The notes below the pieces were generated by a model. It was not told the DNA's origin. It made no database searches and saw nothing but the letters and a program-made list of their open reading frames with translations. The translations under genes were made by a program, and so were the position numbers. From Candidatus Sulfotelmatobacter sp. (GTDB taxonomy: Bacteria > Acidobacteriota > Terriglobia > Terriglobales > Acidobacteriaceae), in assembly GCA_036500765.1 (NCBI GenBank), contig DASYBM010000004.1, positions 434,001-498,000 on the forward strand: DNA of 64,000 bases, given 5' to 3'. This document shows positions 1 through 8,727 of the stretch, in pieces; position 1 is the stretch's first letter, and each line of letters starts with the position of its first letter.

Positions 1-410
1 AGGCCAATCCGCGACAACGCCTCGACCGCTTCCTTTTCGTCGGTCATACTGTGAAAATACTGTGCCAGCATAATGTTTTCGACCGCGGTGAGGAAGGGGA
101 TCAGGTGGAACTGCTGGAAGATGAAGCCGATCTTTTCTGCCCGCACGCGATTCAGTTCGGCAGACGAAATCCCGGCCACGTTCTGCCCATCGAGCCAGAT
201 CTCGCCCGAGGAAGGCCGGTCGAGGCAGCCGATCAGATTCACCAGCGAGGATTTCCCGGACCCCGAGGGGCCCATAATCGAAAGCCATTCGCCGGGCGCG
301 ACATGCAGCGAGATATGGTCGAGGGCATGAATTGAGACGGCATCCTTGCCCGAGCCATCGCTCGATTCCTTCGCGGGATAGAGTTTGGTGACGTCTTTGA
401 TCTCGATCAT
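1..410 (-). CDS. ABC transporter ATP-binding protein (partial, 3' end beyond window)
   Basis: The start is the ATG at 410-408, one base after the stop of the permease gene. The N-terminal 136 residues are visible. Walker A is GPSGSGKSS at about residues 47-55, and the Q-loop (FIFQQFHLIP) is near residue 99. The sequence is of the MacB/LolD type that pairs with FtsX-like permeases. Together with the two permeases and the FTR1 gene upstream, it should energise the inner-membrane part of an iron-uptake system like the Campylobacter Cj1658-Cj1663 locus. The signature and Walker B motifs lie outside the window. The family is clear; the iron role is inferred from context. Confidence 0.9.
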   Translation of the reverse strand, partial: MIEIKDVTKLYPAKESSDGSGKDAVSIHALDHISLHVAPGEWLSIMGPSGSGKSSLVNLIGCLDRPSSGEIWLDGQNVAGISSAELNRVRAEKIGFIFQQFHLIPFLTAVENIMLAQYFHSMTDEKEAVEALSRIG

Positions 411-411
411 T

Positions 412-1605
412 TCACTCTCCCCTCAGAATCGCCGCAGGCTGCACGCGGCGCAGTAGGGTGATCGGGAGAATCGCCGACAGCAAAGTCACCGCCATGCTAC
501 CAGCCAGAACCATCGGCAGCACACTCAAGCGGGGCGCTACGGGAGCGTGAAAGTTAACCCGCCCGATCCAGATCGCAATGCCGATGCCCACAAGGAATCC
601 GATCAGCGCGCCGGTTGCGCCCAGCACGACAGCTTCGGCGGCAAAGAACCCATTGAGGAGCCTTCCCGAGGCGCCCAGCGCTTTCATGATGGCGAAGTCG
701 CGGCGCCGGTCGAAGACCCATCCCATTAGAGTCGAAAGCACGCACAATGCCGCCGTCAGAATAATCAGTGCGGCCGCGGCCAACATTGTCGAGCGCGTCT
801 TGCCCAGCACACGCGCTTCGCCTTCCATGATTTGCCTCACGGGTCGAACATCACTGGCGGGAATTGCCTGCGCCAGTCGATTCATGATGCTCGCGACTTC
901 TTCGGGGGAGCCGGACGCAGCCACTTCTATCGTCGACGGCTGAACGCCGGTCCAGGCCACAAAATCGGACAAAGAAACATAAATACGGCTGTCTTCCGCC
1001 GCACCGGTCTGTACCGTTCCCACCGGGGTAAGATGCAAAATCTTTGCGTGAAAACTGAGATCGAACCCTTGACTCTTCGGAGAAACCGTTGGTGACGCGC
1101 GCACACCAATCAGCGCCGGATGTCCCGTTTCTTGCGCGCCTCCTGCGCGAGAAGTGGGCATCTCAGACGGCCAGTTGCTCACCGACCACCACTTATTCAA
1201 CTGCCGAACGCGATCGAAATCCGTGCCCGCCACGACGATCGGTTGACCACTACTGGTGCGGGCCACGACCATCCCAAACGGCGACGCGATGCCGCGTCCG
1301 GCAAGAACCGAGTCGACCTGCGCCAGCGCATCCGAAGGCAGGGAAGCGCCATCTTTTCCGACGAGAATGAGATTCGCGCCGTAGTTGCGAAACTCGCGCC
1401 GCAATTTCGCCTGCACATCGATGTACAGATTCAGCATGGCCGTAGCCGCGGCCGCTGCGACAACCATGGCGAATAGCGCCGAGAGGGCGCGATCGCGCCG
1501 GAGCACCGCCGCCCGCACCAGCATGCGCACAAACATGGAAGTATGCCGAGCCTGTGCCCGACTGGAAGCCAAGTCGCGCGCGGAATGGGAAATCGGCGCG
1601 TTCAT
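412..1605 (-). CDS. FtsX/MacB-type ABC transporter permease
   Basis: This 397-residue protein has one membrane segment near residues 40-60, a large periplasmic region, and three C-terminal membrane segments with the motif 'FAIMKALGASGRLL' typical of FtsX-like permeases. It ends in AAILRGE, as many MacB-family permeases do. Its ATG overlaps the stop of the upstream permease by four bases (ATGA), with a purine-rich RBS (gaggggaa) just ahead, so translational coupling is likely. The paired permeases probably form a heterodimer driven by the ATPase that follows. Substrate is not visible in the sequence; the FTR1 neighbour suggests iron. Confidence 0.88.
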   Translation of the reverse strand: MNAPISHSARDLASSRAQARHTSMFVRMLVRAAVLRRDRALSALFAMVVAAAAATAMLNLYIDVQAKLRREFRNYGANLILVGKDGASLPSDALAQVDSVLAGRGIASPFGMVVARTSSGQPIVVAGTDFDRVRQLNKWWSVSNWPSEMPTSRAGGAQETGHPALIGVRASPTVSPKSQGFDLSFHAKILHLTPVGTVQTGAAEDSRIYVSLSDFVAWTGVQPSTIEVAASGSPEEVASIMNRLAQAIPASDVRPVRQIMEGEARVLGKTRSTMLAAAALIILTAALCVLSTLMGWVFDRRRDFAIMKALGASGRLLNGFFAAEAVVLGATGALIGFLVGIGIAIWIGRVNFHAPVAPRLSVLPMVLAGSMAVTLLSAILPITLLRRVQPAAILRGE

Positions 1606-2879
1606 AATTCCCCTCGCAAAGCGAATACTGGATCGAGGCCCACCGCTCGTCGAATTGCCGCTGCGCTTCCCGCGAACGTTACGGCCACGGCCATAGCTAG
1701 GATCACCGGCAGCAACACAGGCGGAATCGAAATCTCAGAATTGAAGATGGCGCGCCCGATCTGGTGCGCGAGTAGGCCTCCCACGACAAAACCGGCCAAG
1801 CCTCCCAGGAAAGCGAGCAACGTAGCTTCCGCAAAAAAGATCGACGCGACGGCGAGCTTTCCGGCGCCCAACGCTTTCATGAGCCCCACTTCCGCGCGCC
1901 GCTCAAACATAGCCGTGGCCATCGAAGCCGAGACCGCCAACGCCGAAGCCACGAGCGCCGCCACGGTGATCAGAAAAATCAGGCCTTCGATGCGCGTCAG
2001 CACCGCTCCTTCATTTTGCGAAACTTGCCGAATCTGCTGGGCCTGCGAGTGCGGAATCGCCTCGGCCAACTGAAACGCGATCGACTGCGGGTAGGGCGAA
2101 CAATACCAGCGATCGTAGACGGGGCCAGACATGCTCTTGGGATCGCGGCGGGCGAAGGCATCTTCCGGCTTAGTCAGTGCACTGACGTAAACACGTCGGA
2201 CCGCGCCGGGCTTTCCCAGAATTTCCTGTGCCAGCGAAAGCGGCGCCACGATTTCATCGTCCTCCGCGCCGCCGGTCGAGAGGATTCCGCTTATATGCAA
2301 TTTTCGATTGGCGATCGTGACCTCGTTTCCCGATTTGTCCCCCAGGCGGGAGGCCAGTCTTTCCCCCAACAAGACGTCCCGCGATGAATCACTGGGCCAT
2401 GCGCCGGAAACTCTCCACCAGGGATGGGTCGAACGCACGCCGGTGGTAAACTGCTCTTTTCCGTATGCCACGGGCTTAGCGAAATACGTTCCCAGCAGCG
2501 TCACGTTCGGTGCCGCACCGTTCTGCGGTTCAATCGAGTCGAGCCACACGTTCACCGGGAGCATGGGCGCGAAGCCCGTGATGTTGTTGTGCCAGAAAAT
2601 TCCTTTAATCTTCGGCAAGTCGGCTTCGTCGAGAAAAGCGCCGTCGGTAGGCGGCTTGAGATTCACTCCGCCAATTTCGAGGTCGAGAGAATCTTCTTGA
2701 GGAGTTACGACGAGGTTGGCGCCGATGGTGCGAAGTTCGCGATTGATCTTGTCGCCGATGTCGGTGGCCACGCCGATCATCGCTGTCGCCACGGTCACGC
2801 CCAGCGTGATGGCCGCTCCCGCCAGCAACTTGCGCCGCTTCTGGCGCCGGAACGATTCGTAGACGAGCCGCGCGAACAT
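1602..2879 (-). CDS. FtsX/MacB-type ABC transporter permease
   Basis: A 425-residue permease with an N-terminal membrane segment after a basic 'RRQKRRKLLAG' stretch, a MacB-like periplasmic domain, and C-terminal membrane segments with 'VGLMKALGAGK'. It ends in DPVFALRGEL. It starts 3 bases after the FTR1 stop and overlaps the next permease by 4 bases, so the four genes look like one operon. The two permeases are diverged paralogues rather than duplicates. The arrangement FTR1, Fe-S-type domain, permease, permease, ATPase matches the P19-associated iron-uptake loci known in Campylobacter and relatives; a P19-like periplasmic protein is not in the window. Confidence 0.88.
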   Translation of the reverse strand: MFARLVYESFRRQKRRKLLAGAAITLGVTVATAMIGVATDIGDKINRELRTIGANLVVTPQEDSLDLEIGGVNLKPPTDGAFLDEADLPKIKGIFWHNNITGFAPMLPVNVWLDSIEPQNGAAPNVTLLGTYFAKPVAYGKEQFTTGVRSTHPWWRVSGAWPSDSSRDVLLGERLASRLGDKSGNEVTIANRKLHISGILSTGGAEDDEIVAPLSLAQEILGKPGAVRRVYVSALTKPEDAFARRDPKSMSGPVYDRWYCSPYPQSIAFQLAEAIPHSQAQQIRQVSQNEGAVLTRIEGLIFLITVAALVASALAVSASMATAMFERRAEVGLMKALGAGKLAVASIFFAEATLLAFLGGLAGFVVGGLLAHQIGRAIFNSEISIPPVLLPVILAMAVAVTFAGSAAAIRRAVGLDPVFALRGEL

Positions 2880-2882
2880 CGG

Positions 2883-4133
2883 TTACGGTTGCGCGAATAT
2901 GCGGCTGCCCGCCGCCACATCCGCCTCCTCGATGATAACTGCATCGGCCGTCTGCGTGGCCTTGAGCGGTATCGGATTGCATCCCCCCTTGGCTCCAACC
3001 GATTGCGGGTTGATGGGCGCCCCGCAGTTCTTGCAGACGACTTGATTTCCTTTCTTGTAGAATCCGACGGCTCCGCAGATCTGGCATGCGTCAAACACCG
3101 TGGCGATTTTTCCATCCGGCTTCTGGTACAGCCAGAAGCGAATCTGAGTGCCATTCTCCAGCGCCTGAAAGCGATGAAGATCGCCGTCCGAGATCTGAGC
3201 CAAGGGGATGCTGACTTTTCCATTGGTAAACGTCAGCTCGGTCGCCGGCGAAAGGTTAGTGACACTCTTGGCGTACACAAACTCCGCCGTGATCAGCGCG
3301 ATAAAGACGAACGAGAACGTCATCACGGCGATCATCCACAAGCGCTCGCGGCGGGCGCTCCAAGCCGCCTTGCGGCGGGCGGCGGGCGACGCGAGGGTGA
3401 GCACGGGTTCGCGGCGCTTGGCTTCGAAAAGGATCATCAATGCCGCCAGCGCAAAAATCGTGACGAAGAAAAACCAATCGTTGCTCACGATGGGCCCGAT
3501 GATCGCCATCTCGCGCTTCGAGGACGCAATCACGCCGCTTTCTGAGAGTTCATGCAGGCCGGAGATCACGAGTTGCGCCGCCACCAGAAACATAATCGCG
3601 GTGGTAATGCGAAAAAACTTTTGCAGATTGATGCGGACGCTGCCCTTCACGAACATCACGCCGAAGGCAATTGCGGCCAGCAGACCCAGCAGCGTGCCCA
3701 GAAAACTCATGAGCTCGGTGGAATTCAGCGACACGGCGGAGAGGATCAGCACGGTCTCGGCGCCTTCGCGCAGCACCATCAGGAAAATGAATACGAACAG
3801 TCCGAACCGGGCGTCGTTGCCAGCCAGCAGCCCGACTTTTCCCTCGACTTCGCCTTTGAGCTTGCGGCCGGTCTTCATCATGAAAACAACCATGCTTACG
3901 ACGAAGAAAGCGGCGACCAGCATGATCCAGCCCTCAAAGGCATCTTCGTTGAGACTCAGGCGGGAGATCGCCACGGCGACGCCGATGCTGCCCAGGAAGG
4001 CCGCGGCCAGTGCCGCATACACCGTCTTGCGCAGCTCCTGGCGCCCGATCTTGGTCAGGTAGGCCAGCGTGATACCCACAATGAGGGCGGCCTCAACCCC
4101 TTCCCGCAACGTAATAATGAACGCCTGAAGCAT
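2883..4133 (-). CDS. FTR1-family iron permease fused to a DUF2318-like Fe-S-type domain
   Basis: A 416-residue inner-membrane protein. Its N-terminal part has FTR1 features: seven or so membrane segments and two REGxE iron-binding motifs (REGVE at residues 10-14, REGAE at 122-126). After the last membrane segment, the C-terminal ~120 residues carry CQIC and CKNC pairs plus a further Cys (GGCNPIP), as in the DUF2318 family of membrane proteins encoded beside P19/FTR1 genes. In Campylobacter these are separate proteins; here they are one chain. FTR1 proteins move iron across the inner membrane in an oxidation-coupled way. The electron-transfer role for the Cys-rich part is inference. Confidence 0.9.
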   Translation of the reverse strand: MLQAFIITLREGVEAALIVGITLAYLTKIGRQELRKTVYAALAAAFLGSIGVAVAISRLSLNEDAFEGWIMLVAAFFVVSMVVFMMKTGRKLKGEVEGKVGLLAGNDARFGLFVFIFLMVLREGAETVLILSAVSLNSTELMSFLGTLLGLLAAIAFGVMFVKGSVRINLQKFFRITTAIMFLVAAQLVISGLHELSESGVIASSKREMAIIGPIVSNDWFFFVTIFALAALMILFEAKRREPVLTLASPAARRKAAWSARRERLWMIAVMTFSFVFIALITAEFVYAKSVTNLSPATELTFTNGKVSIPLAQISDGDLHRFQALENGTQIRFWLYQKPDGKIATVFDACQICGAVGFYKKGNQVVCKNCGAPINPQSVGAKGGCNPIPLKATQTADAVIIEEADVAAGSRIFAQP

Positions 4134-4166
4134 CGTATGAACTATCCTTGGTCTTCAAGAATGAAT

Positions 4167-4218
4167 GATCTTGCGAATGAACGATCTTGAAGAACGATGA
4201 TCTTGAAAATGAATTTCA
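4167..4218 (-). promoter_or_regulatory. Three 16-bp direct repeats and a Fur-like palindrome upstream of the FTR1 gene
   Basis: GATCTTG recurs at 4167, 4183 and 4199, exactly 16 bases apart, so there are three tandem 16-bp units 34-81 bases upstream of the FTR1 start. The last unit runs into TGAAAATGAATTTCA (4204-4218), a 7-1-7 inverted repeat with one mismatch that resembles a Fur box. The location in front of an iron-uptake operon fits iron control. No clear -35/-10 pair was identified, and regulator identity is inference. Confidence 0.45.
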
Positions 4219-4342
4219 ATTTCAATATCAAGGATATTCCCCTTGTACCGGGGCCGTCAATCGGACGTATCACAACTGCATACGATCAGGATCACATGGT
4301 GTAAATCCGCCGTTGAATGGCCGCAGGACGCAGCGAAGGTTA

Positions 4343-4475
4343 TGCAGGACGGACACTCTTGTCCGTCGCTCCTGGGGTTGATGTTGATCTTCACTTTGCC
4401 GCAGCTGTCGCCCTCGGGCGACGTAGAAACCAAGAGCAAGAGCAACTGCGAGGGACAAAAGTGTCCGTCCTACAC
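4343..4475. repeat. REPIN-like element A: two GTAG-type palindromes in inverted orientation
   Basis: The left unit (4343-4370) reads GCAG, GACGGAC, ACTCTT, GTCCGTC, GC. The right unit (4448-4475), on the other strand, reads GTAG, GACGGAC, ACTTTT, GTCCCTC, GC. Each is a 7-bp stem with a 6-base loop. About 75 bases separate them, partly a low-complexity TTGAT-type run. The right unit ends 2 bases from the M13 peptidase stop codon. The left head is degenerate (GCAG). Confidence 0.8.
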
Positions 4476-4477
4476 AC

Positions 4478-6544
4478 CTACCAGATGCGCACGCGATCCG
4501 CTGGCGCCAGGTAGAGCTTGTCTCCCGGTTGCACGTGGAACGCCGCATACCAGGCGTCGATGTTCCGCACCGTGTCAGCCCGGTACTCGTCGGGAGAATG
4601 CGGATCGGTCATTACCTCCTGGCGCAGCTCAGCCTCGCGCGTGACCGATCCCCAATTCTGGCCGAAGGCGATAAAGAACTGCTGCTCGCCGGAGAATCCG
4701 TTTTGCTCCGGCGCCGTCTTGCCCGCGAGTGACGCCCGATATGCGTCGTAGGCGGCGGAAATTCCTGCTACATCGGCGATATTCTCGGCTAACGTTTGTT
4801 TTCCGTTCACCGCTAGATCCGGAAACGGTTTATAGGTGTCGTACTGCGCGGCGAGTTGCGCCGTCGCGGCCTCGAAATGCTTCAGGTCTTCGGGCGTCCA
4901 CCAGTTTCGCAAATGCCCCTTCGAATCGAATGTGCTGCCCTCGGTGTCGAAGGTATGGCTGATTTCGTGGCCAATGATGGTGCCGATAGCGCCATAATTT
5001 GCGGCTGCTGGAGCCTTGGGATCGAAGAAGGGCGGCTGCAGAATTGCGGCGGGAAAATTGAGGGCAATCTGTAGCGGCAGATTCACCGCATTCACCGTCT
5101 GCGGCGTCATCGACCACTCTTTCCGGTCGATCGGCTTACCCAGGCGCGCTCGTTGGCGCTGATACTCCGCCACCTCGCCCCGCCACAAGTTGCCGAAAAT
5201 GTCGTCCGGTTTGACTTCGTAGTTGGAGTAGTCGTGCCAATTTTCCGGATAACCGATTCCCACATACAACGCCGAGAGCTTGGCCTCGGCTTCCGCCTTG
5301 GTCGACGGATTCATCCAGGTTAATGCTTCAATCCGCTTGCGATAGGCGGCGATCAGATTGTTCACCATGGCATTGGCCTGGGCCTTGGCTTCGGGCGAAA
5401 AATAGCGTTGCGCATAGACTTGCCCGACCACGTCGCCCAACATTCCGTCGACCACGAATACGCCGCGCTGCCAGCGCGGACGTTGTTGCGGTGTGCCTGA
5501 AAGCGCCTTGCCGAAAAACGCGAAATGCTCCTCCGCGATCGCTTTGGGCAGGACTCGGCCGTAGGCCTCGCTCACGTGATAGGCCATCCAGTCTTTCCAG
5601 GTATCGAGGGACGTTGAGGCCACCAAAGCCGACTCGCCCGTGAACGCCTCCGGTTGCCAGACCGTAAAACTCGCTTGCTGCATGAGGCCCGCGGCACGAA
5701 AATATTCCGCCCAGTCAAGCCCGGGAGCTTTGGCCGCAAAGTCCGCTTGCATCCAGGTATTGTTCGCCTTGTGGATGTCTTCGTTGTCGGCCAGGCTGCG
5801 ATGAGTCTCGGCGATCGCGTGCTCGAGTTCAACGATGCGGGCCGCGCGCGCATCGGCATCCGAGAATCCCGTCAGCTTGAGCACGGCCGAAACGTGAGCC
5901 TGATACTGCTCGCGAATCTTCTTCATGCCTTCGCTGTCGGAAAGATAATATTCGCGATCCGGAAGTTGGAGTCCGCCCTGCATCAGATAGCCTACGTAGT
6001 GCTCCGAATCGTTGAAGCCCGGAGCCACCCACAGGCCGAAAAGATTGGGCGTATAAAAGTTGGTGTTATTGAGCGCGTCCACGTCGGCTCGCAAGGTTTC
6101 GCCCAGGGCGTGCGCCAGTTCGCGCTTATCGTGAATGGCGGCGATTGCGTCCAGGTGCGGACGGAGCGGCGCGAGTCCTTTCGCCTCGATCGTCGCCTCG
6201 TCCATATACGAGTTGTAAAGGTCGGCGACTTTGCGCGCGCCGGAGCCGGCCGGCGAATTCGATTTCGCAATCTCCTCGATCAAGTCGGAGGTCCGCTTAT
6301 TGCTTAGATCGGCGAGCCTTGAAAAAACATCGACCTCTGCGCGATCCGCCGGAATTTCGGTCCGTTTGATCCAGTTGCCGTTCGCATAGCGATAAAAATC
6401 GTCACCCGGCTTCACCGAGGGATCCATGTTGGCGACGGAAATGCCGTGCGTATCGGGCGACGAGGCATCCTGCGCGCTAGTGGAAATCGCACAAACTGCG
6501 AGGCACACCACAACGAATTGCAGAAAATAAAGACTTCGCTTCAT
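4478..6544 (-). CDS. M13 family (neprilysin/PepO-type) zinc metallopeptidase, secreted
   Basis: The zinc site is HEISH within IIGHEISHTFD, followed by ENIADVAG with the third ligand Glu and the conserved Asp, and the chain ends in RVRIW, typical of M13 enzymes. Also present is a WMNPSTKAEAEAKL stretch of the family core. I place the start at the ATG 6544-6542 because a GGAG lies 7 bases upstream and the protein then begins directly with a signal peptide (MKRSLYFLQF, cleaved near STSAQ); an in-frame ATG at 6580 would add 12 residues. At 688 residues it has normal length. It should cleave peptides in the periplasm or outside the cell. It has no evident operon partner. Confidence 0.93.
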   Translation of the reverse strand: MKRSLYFLQFVVVCLAVCAISTSAQDASSPDTHGISVANMDPSVKPGDDFYRYANGNWIKRTEIPADRAEVDVFSRLADLSNKRTSDLIEEIAKSNSPAGSGARKVADLYNSYMDEATIEAKGLAPLRPHLDAIAAIHDKRELAHALGETLRADVDALNNTNFYTPNLFGLWVAPGFNDSEHYVGYLMQGGLQLPDREYYLSDSEGMKKIREQYQAHVSAVLKLTGFSDADARAARIVELEHAIAETHRSLADNEDIHKANNTWMQADFAAKAPGLDWAEYFRAAGLMQQASFTVWQPEAFTGESALVASTSLDTWKDWMAYHVSEAYGRVLPKAIAEEHFAFFGKALSGTPQQRPRWQRGVFVVDGMLGDVVGQVYAQRYFSPEAKAQANAMVNNLIAAYRKRIEALTWMNPSTKAEAEAKLSALYVGIGYPENWHDYSNYEVKPDDIFGNLWRGEVAEYQRQRARLGKPIDRKEWSMTPQTVNAVNLPLQIALNFPAAILQPPFFDPKAPAAANYGAIGTIIGHEISHTFDTEGSTFDSKGHLRNWWTPEDLKHFEAATAQLAAQYDTYKPFPDLAVNGKQTLAENIADVAGISAAYDAYRASLAGKTAPEQNGFSGEQQFFIAFGQNWGSVTREAELRQEVMTDPHSPDEYRADTVRNIDAWYAAFHVQPGDKLYLAPADRVRIW

Positions 6545-6719
6545 TCCGGGCTCCGGTGTATTCATTGATATTGTCTTCATTGGTATTGATATTGATAAAG
6601 ACTCTTAGATCGAGATTTCGTATCAGTCATGAGTGTATCCCGAGTTTCGCGCGATGTTCCGGGCCTACGCCGAACAGAAATATCGTTTCCCCGTTATTGT
6701 TTACCGGCGACGCCGAGAC

Positions 6720-7406
6720 CTATAGACGCTTCAGAAACGCGTTCGCTTCCGTCATGTGGGGAAATAGCTTTTCTTCCGCCTGGAACTCCGCGGAATGCAC
6801 GCAGCGCCGGCTGCCGCGCAGTTTCACGGGATGCTTCAGATGCAACATCTCGTGGTAGACAATATATTCCAGCACATATGGGGGCATGGCGGGATGATCG
6901 AAGACGCGGCTGATCACGATGGCATTGTGCGCCGGATCGTAATGTCCGAGAATGCGGCGGGTTTTAGTCTGGCTCCAGCTCATGCGCGGCCGCGCCATCA
7001 GCCCGTAAAAAAAGCGCGTGTTCAGTCGCTCAAAGATGGAATCAAGATCATAGAAGTGCCCGCGCGCCGGGCGGAGCCGCTTGCGCCCCCGCATCTGCCG
7101 GACCAGATGCGTCTGACGCACAATGTCGCGGCTGGCTACGTATTTCCGATAGCGCGCCGCCCGCCCACGGTCGATCGGCTGGCGATACATTTTGGCCAAC
7201 AGAATGTGGGCGATGGCCCGCAAAACCATCTCCGGCGCGCCTTCCAACAGATCGGAAAGCCTCACCAGCAGCCGTCCATTGCGCAGCCGAATCGTATTGT
7301 TCACATTGGCAAAGGCGAAGAACTCAATCTTTAACTCGGGAATTGAAGATACGGGACGCAGCTCCCGATAAGTTTCCTGGAAAATTTCGAGCAGTCCTTC
7401 TCGCAC
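6720..7406 (-). CDS. SprT-like zinc metalloprotease domain protein
   Basis: The C-terminal half contains YHEMLHLKHP, an HExxH zinc motif, then a further His in RCVHSAEF that may be the third ligand. The preceding stretch (LNTRFFYGLMARPRMSWS) is how SprT-like domains begin. The N-terminal ~110 residues are not recognised. The start at 7406 is a GTG without an obvious Shine-Dalgarno sequence, so the N-terminus is uncertain. Members of this family are cytosolic; function in this clade is unknown. Confidence 0.7.
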   Translation of the reverse strand: MREGLLEIFQETYRELRPVSSIPELKIEFFAFANVNNTIRLRNGRLLVRLSDLLEGAPEMVLRAIAHILLAKMYRQPIDRGRAARYRKYVASRDIVRQTHLVRQMRGRKRLRPARGHFYDLDSIFERLNTRFFYGLMARPRMSWSQTKTRRILGHYDPAHNAIVISRVFDHPAMPPYVLEYIVYHEMLHLKHPVKLRGSRRCVHSAEFQAEEKLFPHMTEANAFLKRL

Positions 7407-7619
7407 AGTGAGGTTAGGTTAGCATGAAGAGCGGTCGTCGGGCCTTAGGCGTTAGGCGTCGGCCGTCAGACCTTAGGGAGCAGGCGTGATCCTCAACCGC
7501 TGATGCCCTGGCACTGAGGCGATCGCAGCGATGAAAGCACATTGCCCAAAAAAACGAACTCGTTCCGCAAACTGAGAAGGTAGCGAGTCCCGACGCCTGA
7601 CCGAGGCCTCAAGTCCGCT

Positions 7620-8201
7620 TTACTCCGGCTTGGCTGCGTTCTTCGCGTTCGAATTTAGCTTCTTATGCTTGGCCGCGTCTTCCTGGTCCGCCAGCAGCTT
7701 GCGATGGTCCTCGGCCGAACTGTCCACCGTATCGAGAATGTTATTCAGCACGAACTCGTACTGCTGTGCTTCCTCCGCCGGGACATCCGCGGCACTTTTG
7801 AGGGCCCGCAGTTTCGCCTGAAATTCCGTATCGGCCTCGACGATCGTCTTTAGGGGCTTGCGAATATCGTCCTTGCGATCGACGTAAGTATCGATGTTGT
7901 CGTTGAGTTCGTCATAGAGGAGCAGCAGATCGTCGAGCATGTCATGGGTCTGCCTGGCTCGATCTTTCACCTTCGGATCGCTGCGCATCTGCTCCAGCTT
8001 CACAAAGCGCGCTCGAGTGAACTGCACATAGAGCGTAAGCCGCTGCTTCGGCTCCCAACTGGCATCGCGAATCTGGTCGATCTCGGGTTGCGTCAGGGGC
8101 TCGCGATGACGCTGCGCCGGCGACGAAAGGGCCGCAGCAAGTAAGACAACAATGGCCATGGCAATCCGCAGACAGCCAGGCTGAAAACTCGAAGCCGTCA
8201 T
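7620..8201 (-). CDS. Small secreted hypothetical protein
   Basis: A 193-residue protein with an N-terminal signal peptide (CLRIAMAIVVLLAAALSSPAQ), then a highly charged, helical sequence rich in Asp, Glu, Lys and Arg, with a Lys/Ala/Asn-rich tail. I do not recognise the family. Its ATG overlaps the stop of the upstream 158-residue secreted protein by 4 bases, so the two are translated together. Neither has visible catalytic motifs. Confidence 0.65.
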   Translation of the reverse strand: MTASSFQPGCLRIAMAIVVLLAAALSSPAQRHREPLTQPEIDQIRDASWEPKQRLTLYVQFTRARFVKLEQMRSDPKVKDRARQTHDMLDDLLLLYDELNDNIDTYVDRKDDIRKPLKTIVEADTEFQAKLRALKSAADVPAEEAQQYEFVLNNILDTVDSSAEDHRKLLADQEDAAKHKKLNSNAKNAAKPE

Positions 8202-8674
8202 TTCGCTCCTTTCGGAAACATCGCCCTCAACAGATCGTCGCGCACCCGCTCCAGGCGATTCACGGCATCTGCGACCGGAGCCTGGTCATCGTGGCCGAGG
8301 GTGTGCATCAGTTCGACCAGCCGGCGAGTCATAGCGCGCACCGCTATTTCACTTTGCTTTTGATATTTATGCGATTGGATTGCATAGTCGCGCGCCAACT
8401 CCGAATAGGTCACCACATCGCCCAGCGCCGCCTGGCCCTTCTCGATCTCGGCCGCGGCATAGAGTTTGTCGACCTCCTCAAGCCGCTTCTGGGCGATCTG
8501 TACGCAAAGGTGGGGCCGCTCGCCGACGCGTGTCGACGCCAGCCGCGCCTTCAACTCCGCAATCGTGGGTTCATTCGCCGGCCGAGCGTAGGCGAACACG
8601 ACCGTAAGCGCGCACAGCGCGACTGTACACCACGTCCCGACTGAGCCCCGAAATGAGTAGCGCGCCCCAAGCAT
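8198..8674 (-). CDS. Small secreted hypothetical protein
   Basis: A 158-residue protein with a hydrophobic N-terminal segment (WCTVALCALTVVFAYARP) likely to be a signal peptide, followed by helical sequence with heptad-like spacing. It is the first gene of a coupled pair with the 193-residue secreted protein. The family is not recognised; both proteins have a similar size and helical character, so they may act together, which is inference. Confidence 0.62.
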   Translation of the reverse strand: MLGARYSFRGSVGTWCTVALCALTVVFAYARPANEPTIAELKARLASTRVGERPHLCVQIAQKRLEEVDKLYAAAEIEKGQAALGDVVTYSELARDYAIQSHKYQKQSEIAVRAMTRRLVELMHTLGHDDQAPVADAVNRLERVRDDLLRAMFPKGAK

Positions 8675-8727
8675 GATCCAGTCCCGCCGCGATTATTTGT
8701 TCGACCGTTTGTTCGGCTACCTTTCGG

